From NCBI RefSeq assembly GCF_021462225.1, contig NC_061817.1, positions 10,079,327-10,143,326 on the forward strand: 64,000 nt of DNA. The letters run 5' to 3'. The position numbers and the translations under genes are program-made. Each line of letters begins with the position of its first letter. The first letter of the stretch is position 1. Positions 36,901 to 45,412 of this stretch are shown here, one piece after another. The DNA comes from Girardinichthys multiradiatus. Lineage: Eukaryota; Chordata; Actinopteri; Cyprinodontiformes; Goodeidae. The notes below the pieces were generated by a model. It saw only the letters and a list, made by a program, of their open reading frames with translations, made no database searches and was not told where the DNA came from.

Positions 36901-36901
36901 G
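17777..36901 (+). CDS. baiap2l2: BAIAP2-like 2 (Pinkbar), I-BAR and SH3 scaffold protein, 13 exons
   Basis: Membrane-deforming adaptor of the IRSp53/MIM family; in mammals it acts in epithelia and hair-cell stereocilia. The 13 exons total 1215 nt (404 aa), all GT-AG, with phases that match at every junction. Residues 1-211 are the I-BAR/IMD helical domain (LGIYMNLTDEFNPSLQKLVS, LGNSYIHAFKAL, ERRYRFLAEKHC). Residues about 230-292 are the SH3 domain (RARVAHQP, NGWLYGY, QGWFPASYVEEF). The tail is Ser/Pro-rich with PPPPPPLL, and the C-terminus RGTNPFATVKLKPTHTNDRS matches the BAIAP2L2 terminus closely. It is shorter than the roughly 530-aa human protein, mostly in linker and tail. The start ATG 17777 aligns with family N-termini. 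Confidence 0.93.
18121..18196 (+). CDS. baiap2l2: baiap2l2 exon 2
   Basis: Acceptor TTTTCTAATAG, donor G|GTAAGA. Reads NLTDEFNPSLQKLVSLGN and ends phase 1 at HAFK. This is the most conserved first-helix motif of the I-BAR family. Confidence 0.92.
18200..18540. repeat. Polypurine (GA/GGAA-rich) tract in baiap2l2 intron 2
   Basis: About 340 bases that are almost only A and G on the plus strand, with recurring GGAAGG, AAAGGAGG and GAAGAAA units. The apparent long frames on the opposite strand (runs of Leu, Phe, Ser and Pro) are artefacts of this composition. Confidence 0.85.
19110..19990 (-). mobile_element. Tc1-like transposon relic in intron 2
   Basis: Reverse-orientation family words: TTTTATGTGACAGATCAACA, CACCATGGTGGTAATGTATT, CTTCCATAAAGGCCTGATTT and GTTGTGGATCTCTGCAGCTC, ending near TTCATAACCTAACCCTGCTT. 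It is the same family as 4960-5470. Confidence 0.6.
20478..20564 (+). CDS. baiap2l2: baiap2l2 exon 3
   Basis: Acceptor TTTGTTTCAG, donor G|GTATGT; phase 1 to 1. Reads ALTVSSDAYFNALSKIGEKA, an I-BAR helix with the family SKIGE motif. Confidence 0.92.
21490..22130 (-). mobile_element. Tc1-like transposon relic (second family) in intron 3
   Basis: Plus-strand words GGGAATTTTTGCTCATTCTT, AGAGCATTTGTGAGGTCAGG and CTAAGGGGCCGAGCC are the reverse complement of a common fish Tc1 transposase. The sequence is degraded, with a duplicated patch (AGAACATGTCTCC twice near 22010). Confidence 0.6.
22830..22891 (+). CDS. baiap2l2: baiap2l2 exon 4
   Basis: Acceptor ATCTTTAAG, donor GTG|GTAAAT; phase 1 to 0. 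Reads GDVLIQISENQQRLTLEMER. The intron that follows is only 85 bases. Confidence 0.9.
22977..23048 (+). CDS. baiap2l2: baiap2l2 exon 5
   Basis: Acceptor CTCTTTACAG, donor TCA|GTGAGT; phase 0 to 0. Reads FHKFSLDVLQVMSDNIQLDM, then DYIS. Confidence 0.9.
23930..24610 (-). mobile_element. Tc1-like transposon relic (third family) in intron 5
   Basis: The words GAAAGAGTAATTGCCCCCTA, GACTTTGACTAGGCCACACC, GATGGCCAGACATTCTTCCA and CCCAAAAGTCTTGGGAAGGA, in this order, identify a well-known fish Tc1 family in reverse orientation. It is truncated and inactive. Confidence 0.65.
24800..25494. mobile_element. hAT-type non-autonomous element with perfect 8-bp target duplication
   Basis: The ends CAGTCGTTACCAACC and GGTTACGAATCACTG are imperfect inverted repeats of the hAT type (CAGnGnTTnnCAACC). 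They are flanked on both sides by CTTTAAAG (24792-24799 and 25495-25502). It lies in baiap2l2 intron 5 and contains an AT microsatellite. A 152-codon minus-strand frame inside shows no transposase motif. Confidence 0.85.
24885..24949. repeat. (AT)n microsatellite, 65 bases
   Basis: Uninterrupted alternating AT inside the hAT element. Confidence 0.95.
25940..26020 (+). CDS. baiap2l2: baiap2l2 exon 6
   Basis: Acceptor TGTCCCACAG, donor CAG|GTATGT; phase 0. Reads DSRVKYETEVHNQVAALKRQ and ends RRGGTGQ. The basic cluster KRQRRGG is a candidate lipid-contacting patch. This segment is shorter than the matching helix in other family members. Confidence 0.88.
26131..26262 (+). CDS. baiap2l2: baiap2l2 exon 7
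   Basis: Acceptor TATCCTTAG, donor AAG|GTATAC; phase 0. Reads EYVQFVRESHREALEEEERR, then YRFLAEKHCGLMQSIGQF. This is the diagnostic last I-BAR helix. Confidence 0.93.
26995..27210 (-). mobile_element. Short Tc1-like relic in intron 7
   Basis: The words TTAACTAGGCCACTCCTTAT, TTGTCCTTTTGCATAAGCCG and GCAGAATTCATGGTTGAATG match the reverse-complement non-coding parts of fish Tc1 elements. Confidence 0.45.
27790..28435 (-). mobile_element. Possible PIF/Harbinger relic with Myb/MADF-like protein fragment
   Basis: A minus-strand reading near 28180-28090 has IMDGIYGHR and a Ser/acidic stretch, resembling the MD.I.GHRP motif of Myb/MADF proteins encoded by fish Harbinger elements. The left edge (CCCATTTATATTAGTTCG) resembles Harbinger ends. 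Decayed; assignment tentative. Confidence 0.35.
28575..28790 (+). mobile_element. Tc1-like transposase relic in intron 7
   Basis: Forward words ACTAAGATTGAGTGTTTCGG, CAAATGGGTCTGGTGTAAGA and GAGAAGCTCCTCATGCCCTG match the middle of a Tc1 transposase coding region, with frame breaks. Confidence 0.5.
29560..29760 (+). mobile_element. 5'-truncated LINE tail
   Basis: Ends TTGGCAATAAAGCTTTTCTG followed by tandem TGATTTC units (29736-29759). This is the simple-repeat tail typical of L2/Rex-type fish LINEs. It ends 30 bases before exon 8. Confidence 0.55.
29793..29862 (+). CDS. baiap2l2: baiap2l2 exon 8
   Basis: Acceptor CTTGTTTACAG, donor G|GTGAGT; phase 0 to 1. Reads GGMRAEDIRQIREEMSLGKI, the end of the I-BAR domain. 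Confidence 0.87.
30612..30804 (+). CDS. baiap2l2: baiap2l2 exon 9 (most of SH3)
   Basis: Acceptor GCTCCTCCAG, donor TA|GTAAGG; phase 1 to 2. Has a short Gly-rich linker and then the SH3 beta-strands MRARVAHQPTGSNPTLLPFS and GQIITVLVQQPKNGWLYGY. Confidence 0.93.
31087..31152 (+). CDS. baiap2l2: baiap2l2 exon 10 (end of SH3)
   Basis: Acceptor TTGTTTTCAG, donor CG|GTAAAT; phase 2 to 2. Reads QGWFPASYVEEFDEPLMFQS, with the SH3 GWFPxxYV motif. Confidence 0.92.
32731..32917 (+). CDS. baiap2l2: baiap2l2 exon 11 (Ser/Pro-rich tail)
   Basis: Acceptor CCTACATCCAG, donor AGC|GTAAGT; phase 2 to 0. It contains two related heptads (MSNLLDQP and MSNVFDQP) separated by serine-rich sequence, then PPPPPPLL. 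This is a likely disordered, SH3- or profilin-binding segment. Confidence 0.85.
34990..35070. repeat. Fish dispersed repeat (TTTATTTGTATAGCAC type)
   Basis: Contains GTTTATTTGTATAGCACATT and CAATTCAAAGTGCTTTACAT, a very abundant teleost repeat tail. It is in intron 11. Confidence 0.65.
36190..36222. repeat. Short GT microsatellite in intron 11
   Basis: GTGTGCGTGTGTGTGAGTGTGTGTG just upstream of exon 12, imperfect. Confidence 0.75.
36375..36415 (+). CDS. baiap2l2: baiap2l2 exon 12
   Basis: Acceptor CTTTCTGCAG, donor AG|GTAAGA; phase 0 to 2. Reads NSSLETWQNVLFP, the short exon that leads into the conserved C-terminus. Confidence 0.82.
36808..36901 (+). CDS. baiap2l2: baiap2l2 exon 13 (C-terminus)
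   Basis: Acceptor GTATTTCACAG; stop TAG at 36899-36901. Reads RGTNPFATVKLKPTHTNDRS, the family C-terminal motif, then a fish-specific hydrophobic end HRRLLFI. Confidence 0.92.
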
Positions 36902-37019
36902 GAAAGAGATGCTTCCATTTAGTTTGACAACTGGAGGTTCAGCAGTGGCTGTTTTTTGGAACTACACTAAATATCTCAGTAAAGCATTTACCCTTTCAGA
37001 AATAGAGTGGCTTACAAAA

Positions 37020-37385
37020 GTATTTTAACCTCTAGAACATTTTTTTATATTTTGTATTGTTTCACCACAAACTTAAATGGGTCATTGACTGGGTCATTCT
37101 AACAATATGCTTTGATCTAAACCGTTCCATTGTAGCTCTGGTTGTATGCTCAGATGTTGTCCAGCTGGAAGGTGAACCTCCTCACCAGTCTCAAATCATT
37201 TTGCAGCCTCTAACAGGTTTTCCTCCCTGACTGCCAAAGAAAGTAGCTTCATCCTTCTTTCATTAACTCAGACCGGCATTCCCACACCATGATGCTGCCA
37301 CCATGTTTCATTGTTGATTAGTGTTCTCCTGTCAGTTTAGTGTGACAGAGGTATCTTGGGAGATTTGCAGTTTTGCCATAATGTT
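37020..37385 (-). mobile_element. Tc1-like transposon relic
   Basis: The words TATGCTTTGATCTAAACCGT, CAGCTGGAAGGTGAACCTCC and CACCATGATGCTGCCACCAT show a reverse-oriented piece of the family at 4960 and 19110. It adjoins the end of the retroviral fragment. Confidence 0.6.
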
Positions 37386-37428
37386 TGCTGGGGTGGTAGA
37401 GGTGCCATACCTGCATTAGGAGGGACCG

Positions 37429-38554
37429 TTACTCCCTGCTGTTATCCCCAGGTGGGGCCGGTGCGTGCCCAATGTCCAGACTGACCGCAGTTGTAGCACA
37501 CATCTCCCAGTGCCCTGCTGGTTTCACCCCTTCCTCTGGGTGCTCCACACCATCCACCACGACCAGCTGACCACCAACATGCCATCCGCCTCCACAACCG
37601 GGGCCACTGTACCTGTAATTATAAAATAAATAGGGTGAAGGAGGGGGTAACCCCCCTCCTTGGCACTGATCAGTCACAGGTGGTAACATAAACATAGGGG
37701 TGTGTGCTGCAGGAGGAACAGGTTGAGCTGCAGCTAACATTACATTTTCAGTTATATCATTTTTTATCTTATTTAATTTCTCTTTGGCCTCTTGCAGCTG
37801 TAATTCAAGGAGCTGGTTCTGGAACTGCTCTTTCTCCTCTTTTCTTTTTCTCTGCCTCCTGGGCTGTATGTAAATGGTGAATTAAATGTTTTTCCACTTT
37901 GTGAAGTCTGTTCCCTGCAAATCAGGATTATTTTTCATCTTTTGACACATGTAAACAGGAACTCCTTTTAATATGGCTTTTTAAACAGCTGTCCCATTCC
38001 TGTCCCGTCACCCTTAGGATTAACTCCTGTGTGTCTCATCCACGTGTCCACTGCAGCACTAATGTGCTCTTTAGGATGCTGATTAGGGTCCCAATCGAAT
38101 TGAGGGACTGCAACGGGGGCGGATACTGATTTCTTATGGCCTTCCCTAGGGCTGTCATTACACGTGTCAGGGGTGTGTCATCAGGGTCCTTACTGCAATC
38201 AGCATTCTGGTCTATCTCCCTAGCCAATGAGGGACGCACAAATCGTCCCAAAATTGCTCTAAAGTCACCCAAGGCCAGTGTCATGCCTTTAGTCAATGTA
38301 TCTAATTCCTGTAACCAGACACGTCCGCATCCTGCAATAGGTGGCAACTTATCCACTAATGCCTGTACATCTCCCAATGAAAAAGGGCCATATTTTGTCA
38401 TTCCAACTGATGAGGTCAACAACGGACATTGAAATCTGAATGGACCGCTCTGGCTACAAGTAGTCATGGTGTGTGTTCTTCCAGAATTTTTAAACTGTTT
38501 TTCTGTCATCTGTTGAGAAGCTTTCTCATATAAATCATGCACTTTTGATTCCAA
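37429..38554 (-). pseudogene. Endogenous retroviral gag remnant
   Basis: A 172-codon frame (38554-38036) reads as a capsid N-terminal region (GPFSLGDVQALVDKLPPIAG, WLQELDTLTKGMTLALGDF). After frame breaks, a 103-codon Pro/Gly-rich frame (37740-37429) follows. A CCHC zinc knuckle is visible in yet another frame at 37498-37457, and its last cysteine codon reads GGC (Gly). At least two frameshifts and many stops upstream make it non-functional. Confidence 0.7.
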
Positions 38555-39650
38555 TAGTGTAACCCCTCTTAAAAGTCTAAGCGTTTCTTGTGCTTCTGTC
38601 TCTCTTAGGCCCTACTTCAGCTCTTTTGCTTCAACTTTACACTTTATTCCACCAAGTCGCCCTTTCTCATCAGCTTTAATCAACCAACTTTCTTTATCCT
38701 TCAGATACCTCTTATATTCTCGGTTCAACCATCTACCTAACGGTTCCCTGTCATCTACTCCTCCTTCGACAATCAATCTCTCCTGCCATGTTGAACAACT
38801 TGTCTTTTCTTTTTTTTTTCACTCTACGGCAATACAGTTTGTAATATAATCCTCGCTTCCACAGTCACTCACACTCAAGTGCAGCCATTCGCAGCCACTC
38901 ATTTGTATTCTCTTCTCACTCATATGCATAGTAAATCCAGTTAGACAAATACAAAAACACAACACGATATATAGCTTGCGCGCGCGGAGGGCCCTTCCAC
39001 TCAGCGGGACTTTTTCAATCTCTCCTGGTCCAACCGCTGTGATGCCAAACCCAGTTTGACACCTAGGAATCAGCTCTCCGTTGACTCCCTGGAATTCCTT
39101 TTACTTAATCTTATTATTACAGTTTCACCATTTAAGTATCTCAACTGTCTTCCCTCACCTGCCAATTCAGGGTCTCGGGGTCCTATTCCTGGCCACTTTG
39201 AGGCGTCCTTAATCCCTCGGGGAGGCTCTTACTAACCCCAGCCTAAACACCCCAGTCCTCGTCAGGACTGAGTTTGGATTGCCAAATCCGGAACTTATTT
39301 ACTTCAACACCGTCACCATTTAAGTATCTTCGGTGAAAAGTATGTTACAGCCTCAACATTCAAGTATCTCGGATAAAATTTATCTTGTGTCAATCAACAA
39401 ATATTTTTACGCAATATATCATTTCTTTACCGTAATACATTATTTCAACCAACAAATATTTTACCCAAAACTGATCAAGACTGTAAATTTAAGAGAAAAC
39501 AGATATCTATTCCACAACACCACCTACACTATTAGCAGGCAAAAGGAGAATAAATATAGATTTCCTTACCTTTTGTTTTGGGTCGACCCTGTGGTGTTGT
39601 AGAACGACGTCCGCCTCGTAGTCAATTAATTATCCCTTAGTTAGTGCCAG

Positions 39651-39668
39651 ATCCGGGTCATGGCCCCA
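39651..39668 (-). promoter_or_regulatory. Retroviral primer-binding site, tRNA-Pro-like
   Basis: TGGGGCCATGACCCGGAT on the minus strand, two bases after the LTR end. It matches the tRNA-Pro-type 18-mer except at a few central positions. Confidence 0.65.
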
Positions 39669-39670
39669 AC

Positions 39671-40310
39671 TGTCGAGGTAGGAAAACATTACTGGCCGTC
39701 CGTTAACTCTTACATTACTCCTCACCTCTCATCGATTCTTTTCATTTGGCACCCCAAAGGACAATCCTCAGTCAGAGATCAGTTGCACGTTTCCACAAGT
39801 TTATTAAAACCAATCTGAATTCAGAGAGGAGACACACACTTACATGGGTACCTGGAAACGTCTGTGTGTTGTCTCCTTGGGGGCTGCATTACATTACATT
39901 TTATACCCCACGCTGCTATGCAGTACACATACACAATCATTCTGTCTGTGGATGTCTCCCCGGCAACAGTATCAAAGAAACAGAGATACATTTCATCATT
40001 TAATTAAAGAATTGTTTCCCGCACGTCTTCAGGAATCTTCAGGGAGAGGAGTACCATGCCTCCCTAATACACTGCCAGCTTCTCACGATACAGACAGAAA
40101 ACACCTGCAAGCTTTAACCTTGAATAATAAACACTCATTGTGTGACCACACTAGAAGCTAATGTTTAAGGATTTTTCTAACTCTCAAAAGCATAACTAAA
40201 AACTCCTAATAATAATCAATCTATAAGCAGCAAATCCCAAATATATCTTAGCTTTAGCTACTAATGATAAGGCATTTATATTTCCACAACACATAAACTG
40301 TAAGCTTCCA
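39671..40310 (-). repeat. Retroviral LTR (outer boundary approximate)
   Basis: Its inner edge reads CCTCGACA on the minus strand, ending in CA two bases before the primer site. It has a TATA box (TATAAAA at 39905-39899) and an AATAAA at 39805-39800 about 95 bases further on, the usual U3-R order. The outer TG end could not be fixed without a second LTR. Confidence 0.65.
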
Positions 40311-42114
40311 AACAGCTTCGAACTCTTCTTAAAACGTTCACACACACATGTGAAAGAGATCTTTTATGTGCCAGATTTCTTTACAACTCCAGGATAAATA
40401 GGCCTTGACAAGCGCTGGCTCCATTAGCAAGTTAGCTTAGTAACCAACCCGATGCGGGGAGAAGCTTCCTTCGTCCTTGAAGAGGCTCAACTCGAGTGGG
40501 CTTTATTTCTCCAACTCCAACAGGCGTTGTGCGATGTTGTCTACCGCTGGTCTGGTGAACTTCTTCCTGACTTGCTCTTGAAAGAATCCTGCTTGAGAAC
40601 AGTCTTTTGACTTATTGTAGGTGCGGGAAGTTCGCACTAGTCTAGACCTCTTGAGTTCTTTCATACGCGACACATTACTTCGTATAAAAAAAAGGGTCTT
40701 GAACCTGCTCTTTAAGTTTGTGACTTTTACTCGAGTTGAAAGAATAAAACACAAAGATACAGACTCAAAACAAAGATAGTGACGGTCAAAAGACTATGTT
40801 ACTCCTGAGGTGCAGAATCTCAGCAGCTGAACCAGAGTATCTGATGAAACCAAAAGGTGACAGAATGAAAAGGCAAAAATGTTAGGTAAACAAATATCCA
40901 GTTTTTATTTCAATATGAACTTCATAGTGTAGACGATGCATTATTCAATATGGCCTGGTTGTAAGTATGTATATCTGCATATTTGCATGTGTAAAAGTTC
41001 AAACCATGAACTACTTGTCAATAACATACCTCCATCTTTGTAAAACTGCACAACTGCAGCTGCTGCCCAAATGGCGTCTTTGACATTTTCATGTGGGAGA
41101 TGGAGACCTTCTTCTACATGCAGTTCTTGCATCACTGCCACCTCCCTTTAAAGGGACACTGCCATGAAGAAGTGGTTCTGTTGCAATAACAGAATTTTTT
41201 TAAGCAGGTAATGTACTTCATGAAAAAACAATGTTGAAGTCTATGGGAGATTGTAACAAAAGTGAAGATTCAACACAGTCAGCTGGCTTCCTCAGATACA
41301 TAACTTTAATTTGCATTTATAATTAGTTTGAATGTTTTTGTACGGTGACCTTTACTGTGAATCTGCTCAATTTGAAATCAGCTTTCACTGTTTGAATCAA
41401 ATTCTGGTGTTGAAGGAGACTGACTATCTGCTGTTGCTGGGATTAACAGCCTCTGAGTATTTATTGTTCAAGCTGATCTGAGAAGCCCATTTTCTGCTAA
41501 CAGAAGTGCATTGCTCTTAGCGGCTGACAGACAGACATTAAAACTGTCCTTCTCCCCTTCTAGCCACAAAGAAACATGTAATTTAACATGTAATTATTTG
41601 AGAATAATAAAAAAAAGTATTTAAAATACCTGCTAAATTCTTATTTCGGAGGTGAGTCCCTTCCAGACTGGACTCGTCTTACTGCAGAGATCTGAGAAAA
41701 ACATCTAGGGTTATTAGTACAACGTAACAAATGCTTTTCTGCTAATGTGTATTTGTTCATAGGACATATTTGTCATATTAAAGCAGTCAATTTTAAAATT
41801 AAATCAATTAATTAAAAATACACACCTCCACATCTTCCCTCTCCACAGACACTAAATGCATTTTATCAAGGGTTTCCCAGAGTGGTGTCTTGGGATCAGG
41901 GGGGCAGTGAGATGTGGAGATGCTCTGAAGACCTGGGTTCTTTTAATGATGTTTATTTGATTTTGAGGAGCTTGCCACTCGTATTTTGGGAAAAGATGCT
42001 TAAATACATTTTTTGTCACAACTTTGTGAGTTGTTTAAAAGTTGTTGCAGTGTAAACAACGTGATATGGAATACCGGTAGATGTGATGATTTTTATGTCG
42101 CCCTACAACTTCTA

Positions 42115-42250
42115 ACATTGTCAGTCAGTCAGTCATTTTCTACCGCTTATTCCATAGTGGGTCGCGGGGGAGCTAGTGCCTATCTCCAGCAGTCTATGGG
42201 CGAGAGGCGGGGTACACCCTGGACAGGTCGCCAGTCCATCGCAGGGCAAC
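42115..42250 (+). repeat. Common fish LINE-derived repeat
   Basis: Carries CATTTTCTACCGCTTATTCC, GGGCGAGAGGCGGGGTACAC and CCTGGACAGGTCGCCAGTCC, a repeat found very widely in teleost genomes. Confidence 0.8.
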
Positions 42251-43057
42251 TTCTAACATTGTCTTTTTGGATAATAATACCTAAAAAAAAAAAACATAAT
42301 GTTACATGGAGAATATGTGTAATATCTGTGGCACATTGTCCCAAAGTAAGAGTTGTAGTATGATCAAGATAATGTGCTCTATGTGTGCTATGAGTTTGAT
42401 GGCACTACAACATGCCATAGTAAAGTTATTGACCATTTTATACATATTTTAATGGTAGGAAAATACAAAAAATCTATTTAAACATCATTAAAATGAAAGC
42501 CCATTATCCAAAGCTATTTGATTGATAGAGCAAACTGGTATTCATGATGTTTTTTTTCTATCCTACATCTAGCAAAAGAGATTTTACTGAATATTTGGCT
42601 ATTTAGGCTATAGTCTTTGGGAAATAACAATGTTTTTTAAGTATTATTTTCCAATCCAAGAAATGTAGTATGAAAAACATGAGATTACATACACATAAAA
42701 TGATTTTAATGACAATACACCTTCTACTATGGAACTACCAGTTCTGCCTGCCACTGCCACAAATTGAGCTTGGCCCTGCTGCAATTCAATCAATTTCTCA
42801 GCACGGTTGCAATGTAATGTGTAACTCTTGTCAAAAAGTTAGAACATTTTGATGGTTTAACAGTACATAGGTAGTTGATAAATACGTAAAAAAAATAGTT
42901 ATTAAATATTACTGGGAAAAGTAAAAAATAAATTTTTTAAATAAAAATAAAATATATATACACATTATGATAGTTAAGTGTAGATGCCCTCATAAATGGT
43001 TCATGGGGTATTTTCTATTTAAAAGCAATGTTGTAAACTGCTTTGTTGTCAATAAAG

Positions 43058-43177
43058 TTTTCCAGGAGCGCCCCTCCCTCAAAGTAGCTGCTAGCACGAT
43101 AAAGTTGGAGGATAATTAAACATTTCCATAGGACTCTTAATCCTTTTCTTTCTGAGGGAGGAGCGTGATCTGGAAAA
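43058..43177. repeat. Short inverted repeat (possible MITE)
   Basis: TTTTCCAGGAGCGCCCCTCC at the left faces GGGAGGAGCGTGATCTGGAA at the right, giving imperfect arms of about 25 bases. Flanking duplications are not clear. Confidence 0.4.
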
Positions 43178-44442
43178 AGACTAAAACCCTTAATAGGACG
43201 AGCTTTGGTAAGTTTTCTTTTGTAAATGATTGCTTTTTGGCGCGTTCGTAATGAGGTAATTAAGCTCCATGCAAGCACTGTTGTAGCTGACAGAGAGCGA
43301 GAAACGGTGATTTTAAATAATTTGTTTTATTTTCAACATTAATGCCTCTGTGTATTTATGTTTTTTTGCGATTCGGGTTTATTTGATGTGAAAACCTGCC
43401 CAGATTGACGTAGGCGGCATAGATGAAAGAGCAGCCGCCATTTTACGTTTTCTCTTGGACACGTAGCACTGCAAATGTTTAGATTTTGATTTAATTACTT
43501 AATTTTTTTTTCTAAATGGACTAAAATGATATCCCTCGTGGTCTGTATGACAGGCCAGGTTTTATTTCCCCTTGAGAAGACTTTGTATTTTGGTCTGAAA
43601 CTTCGGAGAGTCCAGTGGCGAGCCAACCCACGATTCCTAGGACCATCATCAGAACCATCTTTACTCTAAACTCACTGCTACACCAAGGTCGTGGTAGGGA
43701 TTGGAGTTTTTTCTCTGAGTTGACTGAACTTTAAAGGGGAAGTGTGTAAAACCTAGCACACACTGCTGATGAACATTTGAAGTCTTTGTTAAACTAAAGA
43801 CCATGGAAACATTGTTCTATTGTTGTTTTGCAAGTTATGTTGATTTTATTTGAAACTTTTGTATTGTGACAGAGCTTTAGAGGATAACTGTAAAGATAAT
43901 TTAAAGTGTCACTGTTGATCTAAAGAGAAGTAATATGGGTAGATTGTGTAAATCTGAAGATCAGTTTAATCCTAAAATTAAGCATACAGAATCAAATTAT
44001 TACCCAAAATTAGGCTAGATGACCGGTCAATAAACAAAATAGAAATAAAAATTAGACCAGGAATATATTTGAGTTTAAACTCCTTTTATTTAAATCCTTA
44101 ATACAAAATAAGGAGAAATATAACATAGGGAGTGTTCTAAAGGTACCATATGCAAATTAGCATGCTTGGAATTATTTAACTGTTTGTCTTGTCTTTTGTA
44201 TTAATTAAACTGCCGGCTTACAATTAAATTGTTCTTATCCTGGTTCTTATTACCTTATCTTCACCACTAGCGAATCTAGAACTGGCCCAGTAGCCTACAT
44301 ACCCCTGCCTAGCAGTAAGGGTGCTACAAATGCAATGCAGACGTGCACAGCGCCCCCTACCGAACAAGCTGGGTAGCTCAGTCAGCAGGGAGCTGAGGAA
44401 GAGCGGCTGCTGACGTCATTCTGCTGCACCCGCCACTCGGAA

Positions 44443-44504
44443 TGCTTTTTCGTTTTCGAGTTCTGGGCAGTACTTTGCGGGCAGACCACGAAAACGAAAA
44501 AGCA
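44443..44504. repeat. Perfect 16-bp inverted repeat, 30-base loop
   Basis: The arm TGCTTTTTCGTTTTCG (44443-44458) has its exact reverse complement at 44489-44504. It shares the core GAAAAAGCA with the palindrome at 44626. Confidence 0.9.
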
Positions 44505-44625
44505 ATGTCTGCTTTGTTTTCTTTTTGATTATGGCATAAAATGTGCAGTCGTGAAGAAGAAAATGCAAATAGGATGATTGATTACTAATTTTATTTATGG
44601 GTCAAATAATGCAGCCACATTCTTA

Positions 44626-44661
44626 AAATGAAAAAGCATTTCTGGAAATGCTTTTTCATTT
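44626..44661. repeat. Perfect 17-bp palindrome with 2-base centre
   Basis: AAATGAAAAAGCATTTC, then TG, then the exact reverse complement. It is cruciform-capable and is probably the junction or end of a fold-back transposon. Confidence 0.9.
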
Positions 44662-45330
44662 GAAATATGGTAACGATTTGCTTCCATATTCTACCAGCGC
44701 GGTGGTAGGCTCACTTTGAGGAAAATACGATTGCTGTGGTTGCAGAGGTGTCGGTTTTGTAGAAGCAATGTTCAGCTGATGAGTTATTCATCCGGAAAAG
44801 CCGAATCTGTGAATATCTTTCTAACTTTACCGAAGTTGCCTACTATGAGGATAATCACGTCTGTTTAAACTTGACTGATCACTGAATATAACGCGTTCTC
44901 AAAAGTAAACGGCTCTGTGGTCATTTTCAGATGTCTCACGAAAATACTATTTGCTTTGAGTTATTAGATCGTCGCTTGTCTCTCTGCTAAAAGCAGACAT
45001 CCACCTTCCTGAGTTCATAAAGCAGAGTCATGCAAGCTGGAAGTATCCAACCATCACCAACATCAGGCTTTGTATTTTGTTTTAAACTGCTATCCTTAGA
45101 TTATGATTAGTGGTCTTTGCATTTTTAAGTCTTTCTGTCCTAATCTTTAAATAAGTCAGCCAACACATTTCCACCGTCTTTTGGGGAAACAGACTCTACC
45201 ATTTCCAAAAATGGACTAACAATGTCCCACGTTCTTGATTTTTGGATCATAAACACTTCTTATAGTGAAAAACTACTCCAGAAATTTTGGAGCTGTTAGC
45301 TCTTTATACAATAGATGCGTTTCAGGAGGA

Positions 45331-45412
45331 TGATGTCATCACGCACGCTACCTTGCTACCGCCATGTTGAGTACCGAACGCTAAGCTCCGTGGCGCTTTC
45401 TTTCAGACCAGA
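45331..45412 (+). promoter_or_regulatory. Left-end promoter block of ISL2EU element
   Basis: Has a CRE-like TGATGTCATC, a YY1-like CCGCCATGTTG and a six-codon upstream frame (ATG at 45364, TAA at 45382-45384). A good splice acceptor, CTTTCTTTCAG, ends at 45407 just before the gene's ATG, so a 5' non-coding exon is possible. Confidence 0.5.

Larger units (their letters stand above)
37390..40310 (-). mobile_element. Truncated endogenous retrovirus (LTR, leader, gag remnant)
   Basis: Read on the minus strand: an LTR, a primer-binding site, about 1.1 kb of leader and 5' gag, capsid-like and nucleocapsid-like gag remnants, then an abrupt end near 37390. No pol, env or second LTR is present. It looks gamma/epsilon-like from the primer site and gag layout. 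The outer LTR edge is approximate. Confidence 0.75.
40311..45330. other. Gene-poor intergenic region
   Basis: No coding region was supported. A minus-strand frame at 40754-40503 is open but matches nothing I know. The region also contains a common repeat at 42115-42250, a short inverted repeat near 43058-43177, an isolated CCGCCATTTT (YY1-like) word near 43433, and two strong palindromes at 44443-44661. Confidence 0.55.
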
